A DNA stretch of 64,000 nt from Dyella_A sp050749815 (GCF_050749815.1 NZ_CP192735.1:806001-870000); one strand, 5' to 3'. Positions 7,270 to 15,505 are shown, counted from the first letter of the stretch. Made by a program: numbers and translations. The notes: a model not told the origin generated them from the letters alone.

Positions 7270-7325
7270 TGGAGTTGCGATTTGAAAGGCGCTGGACTGG
7301 AGTCGCGATTTGAAAGGCGCTGGAG
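7270..7325. repeat. Two tandem 28-bp repeats
   Basis: TGGAGTTGCGATTTGAAAGG and the following CGCTGGAC are repeated immediately with two changes (7270-7297 and 7298-7325). Unknown purpose; no dyad is evident. The remaining intergenic sequence 7237-7580 has no credible gene. Confidence 0.85.
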
Positions 7326-7580
7326 CCGAGGCGCGGAGGGGCGCGCAGGTGTTCTGTGCAGGGTGCACGACCGCGTGCAGGCGCCGAGGCGTTCGAAGTG
7401 AGAGGGCCTTCTCCGACGGCCTGGCCCATGCGGACCCGCGTGCGCACGCTTTGTCGAGAAGCTTCGTAGGATGCCGGATCGGCGGGGATGAGCGCGTTTC
7501 GGTTCTTCTCACATCCTTGCCCACCGATTCACACGCGCGGCCGCACTCTGCGGCTTTCCACCGACGCGGAGGATCGAGCC

Positions 7581-8150
7581 ATGCCGAGCAAGAGCGCCAT
7601 CCAGCGAGCCCGCAAGGACAAGCGTGAGGGCAAGTCGCCGAGCACGCAGGCGGGGGAGTTCGTACGCGAAGAGATTGAGCACGTGCGCGAGGGCAAGCAC
7701 GGGGCGCGGTCGACCAAGCAGGCGATCGCGATTGGGCTGTCCGAGGCCCGCCGGGCCGGCGTGGATGTGCCGGCCAAGGGCAAGGCTGCGAAAAAATCCT
7801 CGGCGAAGAAGTCCGCCGCCAAGAAGTCCTCAACGAAGAAGTCGGCAACGACGAAGTCCGCCAGCAAGAAGGCGGCCACCAAGAAAACGGCCGGCAAGAA
7901 GACGGCCAGCAAGTCGTCCGAGACGAAGGCTACCCGTAGCCGCGCCGCCACCAAGGCGCTGAAGAAGGAAGGCAGTGCGGCCGCGTCCAAGCGCGCGCTG
8001 TCGCGCCAGAGTCATCAGGCAGCAGCCAAGCGCTCCGCGGCCGATCGCAGCGCTGCGGCCAAGAAGGCGGCGCGCACCAAGGGGGCGAAGGGACGCTCCG
8101 CCGCCGCCAAGAAGGCTGCACGGACGCGTGCGCGTCGCGCCAAGGACTAG
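7581..8150 (+). CDS. Histone H1-like Lys/Ala-rich protein (DUF6496-type N-terminus)
   Basis: A 189-residue protein. The first ~65 residues (KDKREGKSPSTQAGEFVREE then HGARSTKQAIAIGLSEARRAG) resemble the small conserved domain found in DUF6496-type proteins. Residues ~70-189 are a low-complexity tail of AKKS, AKKA and TKKS repeats rich in Lys, Ala, Ser and Arg, like bacterial H1 homologues and expected to bind DNA non-specifically. GGAGGA (7568-7573) precedes ATG 7581. It stands alone. The role in nucleoid compaction or DNA protection is inferred from composition only. Confidence 0.75.
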   Translation: MPSKSAIQRARKDKREGKSPSTQAGEFVREEIEHVREGKHGARSTKQAIAIGLSEARRAGVDVPAKGKAAKKSSAKKSAAKKSSTKKSATTKSASKKAATKKTAGKKTASKSSETKATRSRAATKALKKEGSAAASKRALSRQSHQAAAKRSAADRSAAAKKAARTKGAKGRSAAAKKAARTRARRAKD

Positions 8151-8204
8151 GCCGGGCGCACGGGGATGCACGCTGCTGGAGCGTGAGCGGGTGGGCGCAA
8201 GCGC

Positions 8205-8236
8205 TTGACTCTGGACCTGGATCAAGGGTCTAGAGT
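8205..8236 (+). promoter_or_regulatory. MerR-type promoter/operator of the copper module
   Basis: TTGACT (8205-8210) and TAGAGT (8231-8236) are separated by 20 bases, the over-long spacer typical of promoters twisted by MerR-family activators. The dyad ACTCTGGACC / GGGTCTAGAGT (8208-8236) lies between and over them. The regulator's ATG at 8244 is 7 bases beyond the -10, so the transcript is probably leaderless. Confidence 0.75.
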
Positions 8237-8243
8237 GCTGCCC

Positions 8244-8663
8244 ATGAACACATCGAGCTCGCTCACCATCGGTGCCGTCGCCAAGCGCGCCGGCGTGCCC
8301 ATCGACACCATCCGTTACTACGAGCGCGAGGGCCTGCTGCCCGTGCCGCTGCGCCGCGCCTCGGGCTATCGCAGTTACGGCGAAAGCACGGTGGCGCAGC
8401 TGCGCTTCATCCGCCGCGCGAAGGCGCTGGGTTTCACGCTGGAGGAAATCCGCGATCTGCTGGCGCTCTCGGCCGATCGCCAGCGCGGCGTGAAAGCCGT
8501 GAAGCAACGCGCCGAGGAGCGGCTAGCGGCGATCGAGACCCGCATCGCCGAGCTGCAGCGCGTGCGCGATGGCCTGGTGGAGCTGGTCGCCTCGTGTCCC
8601 GGCCACGGCGCGCCCGAGGACTGTCCGATCCTGCGCGCGCTCAACGACGAGGAGAACCTCTGA
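8244..8663 (+). CDS. MerR-family copper-responsive regulator (CueR-like)
   Basis: A 139-residue MerR protein: winged helix-turn-helix LTIGAVAKRAGVPIDTIRYY (7-26), the EREGLLP and GYRSYGE segments, a dimerisation helix, and a C-terminal metal loop SCPGHGAPEDCPI with Cys118 and Cys127. The two-Cys loop is the mark of Cu(I)/Ag(I)/Au(I) sensors, though its spacing is one residue longer than in E. coli CueR. It probably activates its own operon through the dyad just upstream. Its stop codon overlaps the start of the copper ATPase (TGATG), so both are made from one message. ATG 8244 was chosen because the frame upstream runs through the promoter. Confidence 0.85.
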   Translation: MNTSSSLTIGAVAKRAGVPIDTIRYYEREGLLPVPLRRASGYRSYGESTVAQLRFIRRAKALGFTLEEIRDLLALSADRQRGVKAVKQRAEERLAAIETRIAELQRVRDGLVELVASCPGHGAPEDCPILRALNDEENL

Positions 8664-11224
8664 TGGAGCACGCAGCCTCCTGCTGCCACGGCGGCCCCCC
8701 TTCCGCCACGGCGATCGATCCGGTCTGCGGTATGACGGTGGACACCAAGGCCGGCAAGCCGAGCGCCGTGCATGAGGGCCGCACCTTCCATTTCTGTTGC
8801 AGCGGCTGCAAGGCGAAGTTCGAGGCCGACCCGGCGAAGTACCTGGCGGAGAAACCGGCCAGCGGCGGTGGCTGCGGCAGCAAGGCGGATGCACCGGCCG
8901 GGCACGACCACACACACGGCCATGCCAGCGACGACACTCACGCGGTGAAGGACCCGGTCTGCGGCATGAGCGTGGATCCGCACACGGCCAAGCATCGCGC
9001 CGAGCATGGCGGCCGCACCTACTATTTCTGCGCCGCGCGCTGCCGCGAGAAATTCGTGGCCGAGCCGGAGGCGTATCTCGGCGCGCGCAAGGCCGCGCCG
9101 CCGTCGCCGGCCGGCGCGATCTACACCTGCCCGATGCATTCCGAGGTGCAACAGGTGGGCCCCGGCGACTGCCCCAAATGCGGCATGGCGCTGGAGCCGA
9201 TGATGCCCACCGCCGAGGACGACGGCAGCGAGCTGAAGGCGATGGCGCGCCGCTTCTGGACGCTGGTGGCGCTTACCGCACCGGTGTTCGTGGTGGCGAT
9301 GCTGCCGCACCTCTCCGGCTGGCATCCGCCGGCGCCGTGGGACCGCATGTTGGCCTGGACCGAGGCGCTGCTGGCCAGCGTGGTGGTGCTGTGGGGCGGT
9401 GCGCCGTTCTTCCGTCGTGGTTGGAACTCATTACGACCGTGGTCACCGAACATGTACACGCTGATCGCGCTGGGCACCGGTGTGGCGTGGGTCTACAGCG
9501 CAGTGGCGTTCCTGGCACCGGGCGTGTTTCCTGCGAGCTTCCGCGACATGCACGGCCGCGTGGCGGTGTACTTCGAATCGGCGGCGGTGATCGTGACGCT
9601 GGTGATGCTGGGCGACTTCCTCGAACTGCGCGCGCGCCGGCGCACGGGCGAGGCGCTGAAGGCGCTGCTGGGGCTGGCGCCGAAGATCGCGCACCGGGTG
9701 GATGCCGACGGCCGCGAGACCGACGTGTCGCTGGACGCTGTGCAGCCGGGCGACACGCTGCGCGTGCGGCCGGGCGAGAAGGTGCCGGTGGATGGCGTGG
9801 TGCTCGATGGCAACAGCCACGTCGACGAGGCCATGCTCACCGGTGAGCCGATGCCGGTGGCCAAGGCAGCGGGTGACGCGCTCACCGGCGGCACGGTCAA
9901 CCAGGACGGCACGGTGCTGATGCGCGCGGAGAAGGTCGGCAGCGAGACGGTGCTGTCGCAGATCGTGGCGCTGGTCGCGGCGGCCCAGCGCAGTCGCGCG
10001 CCGCTGCAGCGGGTGGCCGACAAGGTGGCGGCGTGGTTCGTGCCGATCGTGGTGCTGTGCGCAGTGCTGGCCTTCGCTCTGTGGGCCTGGCTGGGGCCGG
10101 ACCCGCGCATGACGCGCGCGCTGATCGCCGCTGTGTCGGTGCTGATCATCGCCTGCCCCTGCGCGCTGGGCCTGGCCACGCCGATCTCGATCATGGTGGC
10201 CAGCGGTCGCGGCGCGCACCTGGGCGTGCTGTTCAAGGATGCCGGCAGCATCGAGGCGATGCGCGACATCGACACTCTGGTGGTTGACAAGACCGGCACG
10301 CTGACCGAAGGCAAGCCGGCGCTGCGCGAGCTGGTGCCGTTGGGTAATGATGGTTCGCACGATGCACTGCTGGCGCTGGCCGCTGCGCTGGAGTCGCCCA
10401 GCGAGCACCCGCTGGCCCGCGCCATCGTGCGTGCGGCGGGCGACCGCGATCTGCCGGCGGTAGAGGATTTCCGCAGCGTGACCGGGCAGGGCGTGCAGGG
10501 CCGCGTCGACGGCCAGGCCGTGGCGCTGGGCAACCTGGCGATGATGCGGGCGCTGTCGGTCGAGGTCGGTGGCGAAGCATCGGGCCACGCCGACCGTCTG
10601 CGCGGCGACGGTGCCACGGTGATGTATCTCGCCGTCGACGGCACGCTGGCCGCGCTCATCGCCGTGGCCGACCGGCTGAAGGACGGCGCGGCCGACGCGG
10701 TCCGCCGGCTCCACGCCGAGGGCATGCGGCTGGTGATGCTCACCGGCGACCACGCGCTGAGCGCGCAGGCGGTGGCGCGCGAGCTGGGCATCGACGAAGT
10801 GCATGCCGAGGTATCACCGGCGGACAAGGCGGAGGTGGTGCAGTCGCTGAAGAAAGCCGGCCGTCGCGTGGCGACGGCCGGCGACGGCATCAACGACGCC
10901 CCGGCGCTGGCCGCCGCCGACGTCGGCATCGCCATGGGCACCGGCACGGACGTGGCGATGGAAAGCGCCCAGGTGACGCTGGTGAAGGGCGATCTGGCCG
11001 GCATCGTGCGGGCGCGGGCGCTGTCGCGCGCCACCGTGCGCAACATCCACCAGAACCTGTTCTTCGCCTTCGTCTACAACGGCATCGGCGTGCCGCTGGC
11101 GGCCGGTGCGCTGTATCCCTGGCTGGGCTGGATGCTGTCGCCGATGGTCGCCGCACTGGCGATGAGCTTCAGCTCGGTGTCGGTGGTGAGCAACGCGCTG
11201 CGGTTGCGGCGGGTGGCGTTGTAG
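8663..11224 (+). CDS. copA: Copper-exporting P1B-type ATPase (CopA-like) with two YHS-like domains
   Basis: An 853-residue inner-membrane pump. Instead of CxxC HMA domains it begins with two YHS-like metal sites (DPVCGMTVD...FCCSGCKAKF, ~18-65, and DPVCGMSVD...FCAARCREKF, ~95-140) and a heavy-metal-binding segment YTCPMHSEVQQVGPGDCPKC (~152-180). The transport core has the CPC motif IIACPCALGLATP (~497), phosphorylation site DKTGTLTEG (~542), SEHPLARAI (~582), GDGINDAPAL (~739), and the last helices carry YNG and MSFSS, the pattern of Cu(I) pumps. ATP hydrolysis drives Cu(I) from cytoplasm to periplasm. It is co-transcribed with the CueR-like regulator, which fits copper-induced expression. 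Confidence 0.9.
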   Translation: MEHAASCCHGGPPSATAIDPVCGMTVDTKAGKPSAVHEGRTFHFCCSGCKAKFEADPAKYLAEKPASGGGCGSKADAPAGHDHTHGHASDDTHAVKDPVCGMSVDPHTAKHRAEHGGRTYYFCAARCREKFVAEPEAYLGARKAAPPSPAGAIYTCPMHSEVQQVGPGDCPKCGMALEPMMPTAEDDGSELKAMARRFWTLVALTAPVFVVAMLPHLSGWHPPAPWDRMLAWTEALLASVVVLWGGAPFFRRGWNSLRPWSPNMYTLIALGTGVAWVYSAVAFLAPGVFPASFRDMHGRVAVYFESAAVIVTLVMLGDFLELRARRRTGEALKALLGLAPKIAHRVDADGRETDVSLDAVQPGDTLRVRPGEKVPVDGVVLDGNSHVDEAMLTGEPMPVAKAAGDALTGGTVNQDGTVLMRAEKVGSETVLSQIVALVAAAQRSRAPLQRVADKVAAWFVPIVVLCAVLAFALWAWLGPDPRMTRALIAAVSVLIIACPCALGLATPISIMVASGRGAHLGVLFKDAGSIEAMRDIDTLVVDKTGTLTEGKPALRELVPLGNDGSHDALLALAAALESPSEHPLARAIVRAAGDRDLPAVEDFRSVTGQGVQGRVDGQAVALGNLAMMRALSVEVGGEASGHADRLRGDGATVMYLAVDGTLAALIAVADRLKDGAADAVRRLHAEGMRLVMLTGDHALSAQAVARELGIDEVHAEVSPADKAEVVQSLKKAGRRVATAGDGINDAPALAAADVGIAMGTGTDVAMESAQVTLVKGDLAGIVRARALSRATVRNIHQNLFFAFVYNGIGVPLAAGALYPWLGWMLSPMVAALAMSFSSVSVVSNALRLRRVAL

Positions 11225-11249
11225 CGCTGCAACGGTCGAAAAAAGCGTC

Positions 11250-11301
11250 CCCCTCACCCCAGCCCTCTCCCCCGAACGGTGGAGCCGTTCAGGGGAGAGG
11301 G
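11250..11301 (+). repeat. Dispersed repeat copy A (CCCTCTCCCC/GGGGAGAGGG hairpin)
   Basis: CCCCTCACCCCAGCCCTCTC followed by a variable loop and GGGGAGAGGG forms an imperfect hairpin. An inverted copy lies at 11398-11443. This intergenic element type is common in Xanthomonadales. It may also act as a transcription barrier behind copA. Confidence 0.75.
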
Positions 11302-11397
11302 AGCGGAGCCGGCGCCTAACGCTCGTTTGTGGCGGTTGGTGTGGTGACGCAGCCGCCTAGGGGATAAGAGCAAAGCAGGGCGCGCGGCGCTTCTTTA

Positions 11398-11443
11398 GCC
11401 CTCTCCCCTGAGCGCGCTCGGGGGAGAGGGTTGGGTGAGGGGG
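11398..11443 (-). repeat. Dispersed repeat copy B, inverted relative to copy A
   Basis: AGCCCTCTCCCCTGAGCGCG then CTCGGGGGAGAGGGTTGGGTGAGGGG is the reverse complement, with a few changes, of copy A. The ~95 bases between the copies contain no gene. Confidence 0.75.
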
Positions 11444-11831
11444 TGCACGGACTTGCCCCCATATTCAAGCGACGCGCGCTCCATCGCTCGAGAATCATGC
11501 GCCTCGAGCTTTGTGCGGATCCGCTTGCGAATCTTTTTCGTCGGCGGAGTCTGCAAGGCTTCGACTTCAGCCATGCTCAGCAGCGGGCGGATCTCCAGTC
11601 CGCTTAGTCGCGGGAAGGACATGCATGACCCAGGCGGTGCTTAGTCGAGATCGTCGACCTTGTGAGTCATGAAGTCGCCGACCGACTCTCCTGGCAGCAG
11701 GGCAGCGCTCAACATCTTCCGCGCCTAGCGGCTGACGCCTGTCACCCCCGATCGCTGACGACCGCCGCTGCCGCATCGAGGGCGTTTTTCCGATGCTTGC
11801 TTCGTCGCCGAGTCGGCGAGGGAGCCTCACC
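11444..11831. other. Intergenic stretch without a confident gene
   Basis: Two weak minus-strand frames exist (11395-11622, beginning MSFPRLSGLEIRPLL, and a 24-codon one at 11641-11715). The first runs into the dispersed repeat, so its C-terminus is repeat-derived. Neither has a clear ribosome binding site or a recognisable product. They may be debris of a decayed gene. Confidence 0.4.
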
Positions 11832-11996
11832 ATGAACACCGTCAACGACACCCGCAGTGCGCTCGATCGCCACCTTCCCCTGCTGCTCGGCCTGCTCGCC
11901 GCGCTGCTTGCGGGCAAGGCGCTGAAGAAGCTGTTCTGGACCGCCTTCGGCATGTACTGGGCGCTGCGCGCCAGCGGCATCCACCTGTTCGGTTGA
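11832..11996 (+). CDS. Small hypothetical membrane protein
   Basis: A 54-residue protein: MNTVNDTRSALDRH, a hydrophobic helix LPLLLGLLAALLAGKALKKL and a second hydrophobic part WTAFGMYWALRASGIHLFG. GGGAGC lies 6 bases before ATG 11832. Similar tiny two-helix proteins are common in Xanthomonadales, but I recognise no function. Codon use with G/C in nearly every third position supports a real gene. Confidence 0.6.
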   Translation: MNTVNDTRSALDRHLPLLLGLLAALLAGKALKKLFWTAFGMYWALRASGIHLFG

Positions 11997-12061
11997 ACGG
12001 GCGCCGGGTCGGTGCGATGGCTTAGAATCCGCGCCTCACCATCGACCCGGAAGCGCCCGCC

Positions 12062-12469
12062 ATGTCCGACGCCATCGCCCTCATCCAGCGCTACTACGAC
12101 GCGTTCAACCGCGGCGACTGGGAGGCGATGCTGGACTGCCTCACCGACGACGTGGCGCACGACCTCAACCAGGGCGGCCGCGAGCACGGGCGCGAGGCGT
12201 TCCGCGCGTTCCTGGCGCGGATGAACCGCAGCTATCGCGAGCAACTGCAGAAGATCGTGGTGATGGCTTCTGCCGACGGGCTGCGCGCCGCCGCCGAGTA
12301 CGAGGTGCACGGCAGCTACCTGGCCGACGACGAGGGCTTGCCGCCGGCGCACGGTCAGCGCTACGTGCTGCCGGGCGGCGCGTTCTTCGACCTTCGCGAT
12401 GGGCGCATCAGCCGCGTCAGCAACTACTACAACCTCGCCGATTGGATCGCCCAGGTTTCCGGCGGCTGA
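12062..12469 (+). CDS. SnoaL/ketosteroid isomerase-like protein (NTF2-like fold)
   Basis: A 135-residue protein with the opening AIALIQRYYDAFNRGDWEAM and the later GGAFFDLRDGRISRVSNYYN, the signature strands of the NTF2-like SnoaL family. Members are small cone-shaped dimers that act as isomerases, hydrolases or binding proteins, so the name gives the fold and not a reaction. It is followed 4 bases later by the GNAT gene and forms a short operon with it, possibly continuing to folC. Confidence 0.8.
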   Translation: MSDAIALIQRYYDAFNRGDWEAMLDCLTDDVAHDLNQGGREHGREAFRAFLARMNRSYREQLQKIVVMASADGLRAAAEYEVHGSYLADDEGLPPAHGQRYVLPGGAFFDLRDGRISRVSNYYNLADWIAQVSGG

Positions 12470-12473
12470 GTCG

Positions 12474-13070
12474 ATGAACCTGCGCGTGATCACTTGCGTC
12501 GGCGCGGCGGTGACGCCGCATCTGGACGACCTGGCGCGGCTGCGTATCGCGGTGTTCCGAGACTGGCCGTACCTGTACCAGGGCGACCCCGCCTACGAGC
12601 GCCGCTACCTGGCGGCGTATGCGAACTCGCCGCGCAGCGTGTTCGTGCTGGCGCTGGATGGCGACATCGTCGTCGGTGCCTCCAGCGGCATTCCGCTGGC
12701 CGACGATGGCGAGGCGTTCCAGTTGCCGTTTCGCGCGCGCGGCATGGCGGTGGACGAGGTGTTCTATTTCGGTGAGTCGGTGCTTCTGCGCGACTACCGC
12801 GGGCAGGGTATCGGCCATCGCTTCTTCGACGAGCGCGAGGCACACGCGCGAGCGCTCGGCGGTTTCACGTGCACGGCGTTCTGCGCGGTGGAGCGCGACG
12901 CGGACGATCCGCGCTGCCCTCCGGGCCACCGCCCCAATGACGCGTTCTGGACCAAGCGCGGTTACCGGCGCCAGGACGACCTGTTCTGCACGCTGTCCTG
13001 GGCCGAGCCCGAGGGGGCGACCGAGCGGGAACATCGTCTGCGCTTCTGGTTGCGTCCGCTGGACGCCTGA
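12474..13070 (+). CDS. GNAT-family N-acetyltransferase
   Basis: A 198-residue protein. The acetyl-CoA binding motif A is visible as VLLRDYRGQGIGHRFFDERE (~102-121), preceded by the strand VDEVFYFGESV and an N-terminal segment LARLRIAVFRDWPYLYQGD. The C-terminal FWTKRGYRRQDDLFCTLSW matches the last strands of GNAT enzymes. The acceptor substrate is unknown. ATG 12474 follows the previous stop by 4 bases; the longer frame from 12399 would overlap the upstream gene and is rejected. Confidence 0.82.
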   Translation: MNLRVITCVGAAVTPHLDDLARLRIAVFRDWPYLYQGDPAYERRYLAAYANSPRSVFVLALDGDIVVGASSGIPLADDGEAFQLPFRARGMAVDEVFYFGESVLLRDYRGQGIGHRFFDEREAHARALGGFTCTAFCAVERDADDPRCPPGHRPNDAFWTKRGYRRQDDLFCTLSWAEPEGATEREHRLRFWLRPLDA

Positions 13071-13091
13071 CTTTCTCATTCCGGATTACCG

Positions 13092-14378
13092 ATGACCCGC
13101 TCCCTCGCCGAATGGCTCGCCTACCAGGAAGGCGTCAACCCGCGCAGCATCGAGCTGGGCCTGGATCGCGTGCGTGCCGTGTGGCAACGCATGGGCGCGC
13201 CGCGCATCGCGCGGCATGTGATCACCGTGGGCGGCACCAATGGCAAGGGCTCCACCGTGGCGCTGCTCGAAGCGATGCTACAGGCCGCGGGCAAGCGCAC
13301 CGGCGCGTTCACCTCGCCCCACCTGCTGGCCTACAACGAGCGTGTGCGTATCGATGGGCGCGACGTGGACGACGCGAAGCTGGTCGGATCGTTCGAGCGC
13401 ATCGAGAGCGCCCGCCTGCAGGGGGGCGAGGCGCCGATTCCGCTGACCTACTTCGAATTCGGCACGTTGGCCGCGCTGGACCTGTTCGCCCGCGCCGGCG
13501 TCGATGTGGCCGTGCTGGAAGTGGGGCTGGGCGGGCGACTCGATGCGGTGAACATCATTAATGCCGACATGGCGGTGATCACCACGGTCGACCTGGATCA
13601 CGTGGATTGGCTGGGGCCGGACCGCGACAGCATCGGTCGCGAGAAGGCGGGCATCGCGCGTGCGGGCCGGCCGGCGATCGTGGGCGAGACGCAGCCGCCG
13701 AACGGCCTGCTCGCCGCGCTGGCCGCGATCGGCGCGCGGGTGGAGCGCGCGGGCGTGGATTTCCATGTCGAGCGGCTCGACCACGGCTGGTGTTGGCGGC
13801 ATCGCGACGGCACGGCGATGCAGCTGCCCGATCCCGCGCTGGCCGCGCCGGTGCAATACGCCAACGCGGCGGCGGCGATCGCTGCACTGCATGGGCTCGA
13901 TGCGGGCGTGCTGGGTGCCGAGCCGCAGCGGGCGGTGGCCGCGGCGCTGGGGCGCGTGAGCGTGGCCGCACGGCTGCAGTGCCTGGGCGGCGATCCGTCG
14001 CTGTACGTGGACGTGGGGCACAACCCGCAGGCGGCGCGCGCGCTGGCGCAGTGGCTGGATGGCGCGCCGCACGGGCGCGTGCATGCGGTGTTCGGCGCGC
14101 TGGCGGACAAGGACGTGGCCGGCGTGCTCGCCGCGCTGGGGCCGCGCATCGCGCACTGGCATCTGGCCGGGCTGGATCACGATACCTCGCGCGGGCTGCC
14201 GGTGCAGGCGCTGGTGGATATCCTCCACGCCGCGCTGCCTGGGGCAGCGCACGACGCCCACGCCGGTGTCGCACCCGCGCTGGCGGCGGCGCGCGCCGCG
14301 GCTGTGCCGGGCGACTGCATCCTCGCCTTCGGTTCGTTCTTCGTGGCCTCGGCCGTACTCGCGTCCGGCGTCGCCTGA
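13092..14378 (+). CDS. folC: Bifunctional folylpolyglutamate synthase / dihydrofolate synthase
   Basis: A 428-residue Mur-ligase-type enzyme: ATP loop VGGTNGKGSTVALLEAML (~46-63), TSPHLLAYNERVRI, the magnesium/folate region TVDLDHVDWLGPDRDSIGRE followed by KAGI, and a C-terminal domain with YVDVGHNPQAARAL. It adds glutamate to dihydropteroate and to folates, giving coenzymes that are retained in the cytoplasm. It begins the cluster folC-dedD-cvpA-purF, an order also known in E. coli. Folate products feed purine synthesis, the pathway of purF. Confidence 0.93.
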   Translation: MTRSLAEWLAYQEGVNPRSIELGLDRVRAVWQRMGAPRIARHVITVGGTNGKGSTVALLEAMLQAAGKRTGAFTSPHLLAYNERVRIDGRDVDDAKLVGSFERIESARLQGGEAPIPLTYFEFGTLAALDLFARAGVDVAVLEVGLGGRLDAVNIINADMAVITTVDLDHVDWLGPDRDSIGREKAGIARAGRPAIVGETQPPNGLLAALAAIGARVERAGVDFHVERLDHGWCWRHRDGTAMQLPDPALAAPVQYANAAAAIAALHGLDAGVLGAEPQRAVAAALGRVSVAARLQCLGGDPSLYVDVGHNPQAARALAQWLDGAPHGRVHAVFGALADKDVAGVLAALGPRIAHWHLAGLDHDTSRGLPVQALVDILHAALPGAAHDAHAGVAPALAAARAAAVPGDCILAFGSFFVASAVLASGVA

Positions 14379-14420
14379 ACGCGACGCGGGTGGATTTTCG
14401 GAAGAGCTGGCGCGGCCGGG

Positions 14421-14426
14421 TATAAT
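14421..14426 (+). promoter_or_regulatory. Candidate -10 element upstream of the SPOR gene
   Basis: A perfect TATAAT (14421-14426) lies 41 bases before the TTG start of the SPOR-domain gene, in the gap after folC. A convincing -35 at 16-18 bases upstream is not visible. It may be an internal promoter of the cluster. Confidence 0.4.
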
Positions 14427-14467
14427 TCCGCTGCTGTGCGTCGCGCCTGCCCATCCTGGAGCCCGTC

Positions 14468-15505
14468 TTGAAAACTCGCCTGCTGGGAGCTTTTGTTCTC
14501 ATCGCGCTGCTCGTGCTGTTCGTGCCGATGTTCTTCCCAAGCAGCCCGCCCACGGCTGCCGGCGATCAGACGGTGAGCTTGGCCATTCCGCCGGCGCCGG
14601 ACCGCGACCTGCAGACCAAGACCATGAGCCTGGATCCGGACGCTGCCGCGCCCGCTGCGGCAGCCAGCGCGGGCGCCGTGGTGATCCCGGCGGCCAATGC
14701 CGGTGGCAGCAGCGATCAGCTGGCCACGGTCGACATCCGCTCACGTCGCCCCACCGACGTGGAAACGGGCGACGGTGCGAGCACGGCGGCGACGCCAGCA
14801 CCCACGCCCGCCGCACCGGCCGCGGCGACGCCTTCGCCCGCTAACCCGCCGCCGGCCGCGGCGCCTGAGCCGGCGACGGTCAAGCCGGCCGCCAGTGAGC
14901 CGGTGATCAAATCGCACTCGCCCGCAGCCGAGCCGTCCAAGGCCAGCGCTCCGGCGCTGCCGCCGGCCACCGCGGCACGCGGCAACTACAGCCTCAACCT
15001 CAGTGCCTATGCGTCCAGCGCGGGGGCGCGCAGTCTGATGCAGCGCGTGCAGAAGCTGGGCTATCCGGTGAGCAGCCGGGTGATCCAGCAGGGCGGCAAA
15101 TCGCTCACCGCGGTGGAAGCGGGGCCGTTTGCCACGCGCACGGCCGCGGAAAGCGCGCGACTGAAGATCACCCAGAGCATCGTCGGTGTGCCGGTGCGGC
15201 TGGAAAGCGGTGCCAGCACGCCGTCCGGCGACGAGCCGGCCAGCACGGCGCCGAAGGCGTCCGCGCGCGCCGGTGGCTGGGCGGTGCAGGTGGCTGCGAT
15301 GAGCAGCCAGGCCGACGCCAATGCGCTGCGCGACAAGCTGCGCGCCGGCGGGTTCGACGGTTTCGTCGACTCCGTGGTCGCCGGTGGCAAGAAGCTCTGG
15401 CGCGTGCGCGCCGGGCCGCAGACCCAGCGCAGCGATGCCGAGCGTGTGCGCGACCAGATCAAGTCCAAGCTTGGTCTGGCCGGCAACGTCGTCAGCGTCC
15501 CCTGA
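14468..15505 (+). CDS. dedD: SPOR-domain envelope protein (DedD-like) with two SPOR repeats
   Basis: A 345-residue protein starting with TTG. It has one N-terminal membrane helix (LLGAFVLIALLVLFVPMFF), a long Ala/Pro-rich linker (~40-170), then two SPOR-like domains: NYSLNLSAYASSAGARSLMQ (from ~176) and GGWAVQVAAMSSQADANALR (from ~271). SPOR domains bind septal peptidoglycan stripped of stem peptides, so the protein likely sits in the inner membrane at division sites. Position between folC and cvpA identifies it as the DedD equivalent; E. coli DedD has one SPOR domain. GGAG 9 bases upstream supports the TTG start. Confidence 0.85.
   Translation: MKTRLLGAFVLIALLVLFVPMFFPSSPPTAAGDQTVSLAIPPAPDRDLQTKTMSLDPDAAAPAAAASAGAVVIPAANAGGSSDQLATVDIRSRRPTDVETGDGASTAATPAPTPAAPAAATPSPANPPPAAAPEPATVKPAASEPVIKSHSPAAEPSKASAPALPPATAARGNYSLNLSAYASSAGARSLMQRVQKLGYPVSSRVIQQGGKSLTAVEAGPFATRTAAESARLKITQSIVGVPVRLESGASTPSGDEPASTAPKASARAGGWAVQVAAMSSQADANALRDKLRAGGFDGFVDSVVAGGKKLWRVRAGPQTQRSDAERVRDQIKSKLGLAGNVVSVP

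Noticed and set aside
11314..11362. A degenerate attC behind copA (GCCTAACGCTCGTTTGTGGCGG)
   Set aside because: The left half resembles the attC sites at 3345-6522, but no GTTRRRY right core follows and no ORF precedes it. Probably chance or an unrecognisable relic.
11395..11622. A small minus-strand ORF beginning MSFPRLSGLEIRPLL
   Set aside because: Its end is formed by a dispersed repeat and it has no clear ribosome binding site. It may be gene debris, so it is not listed as a gene.
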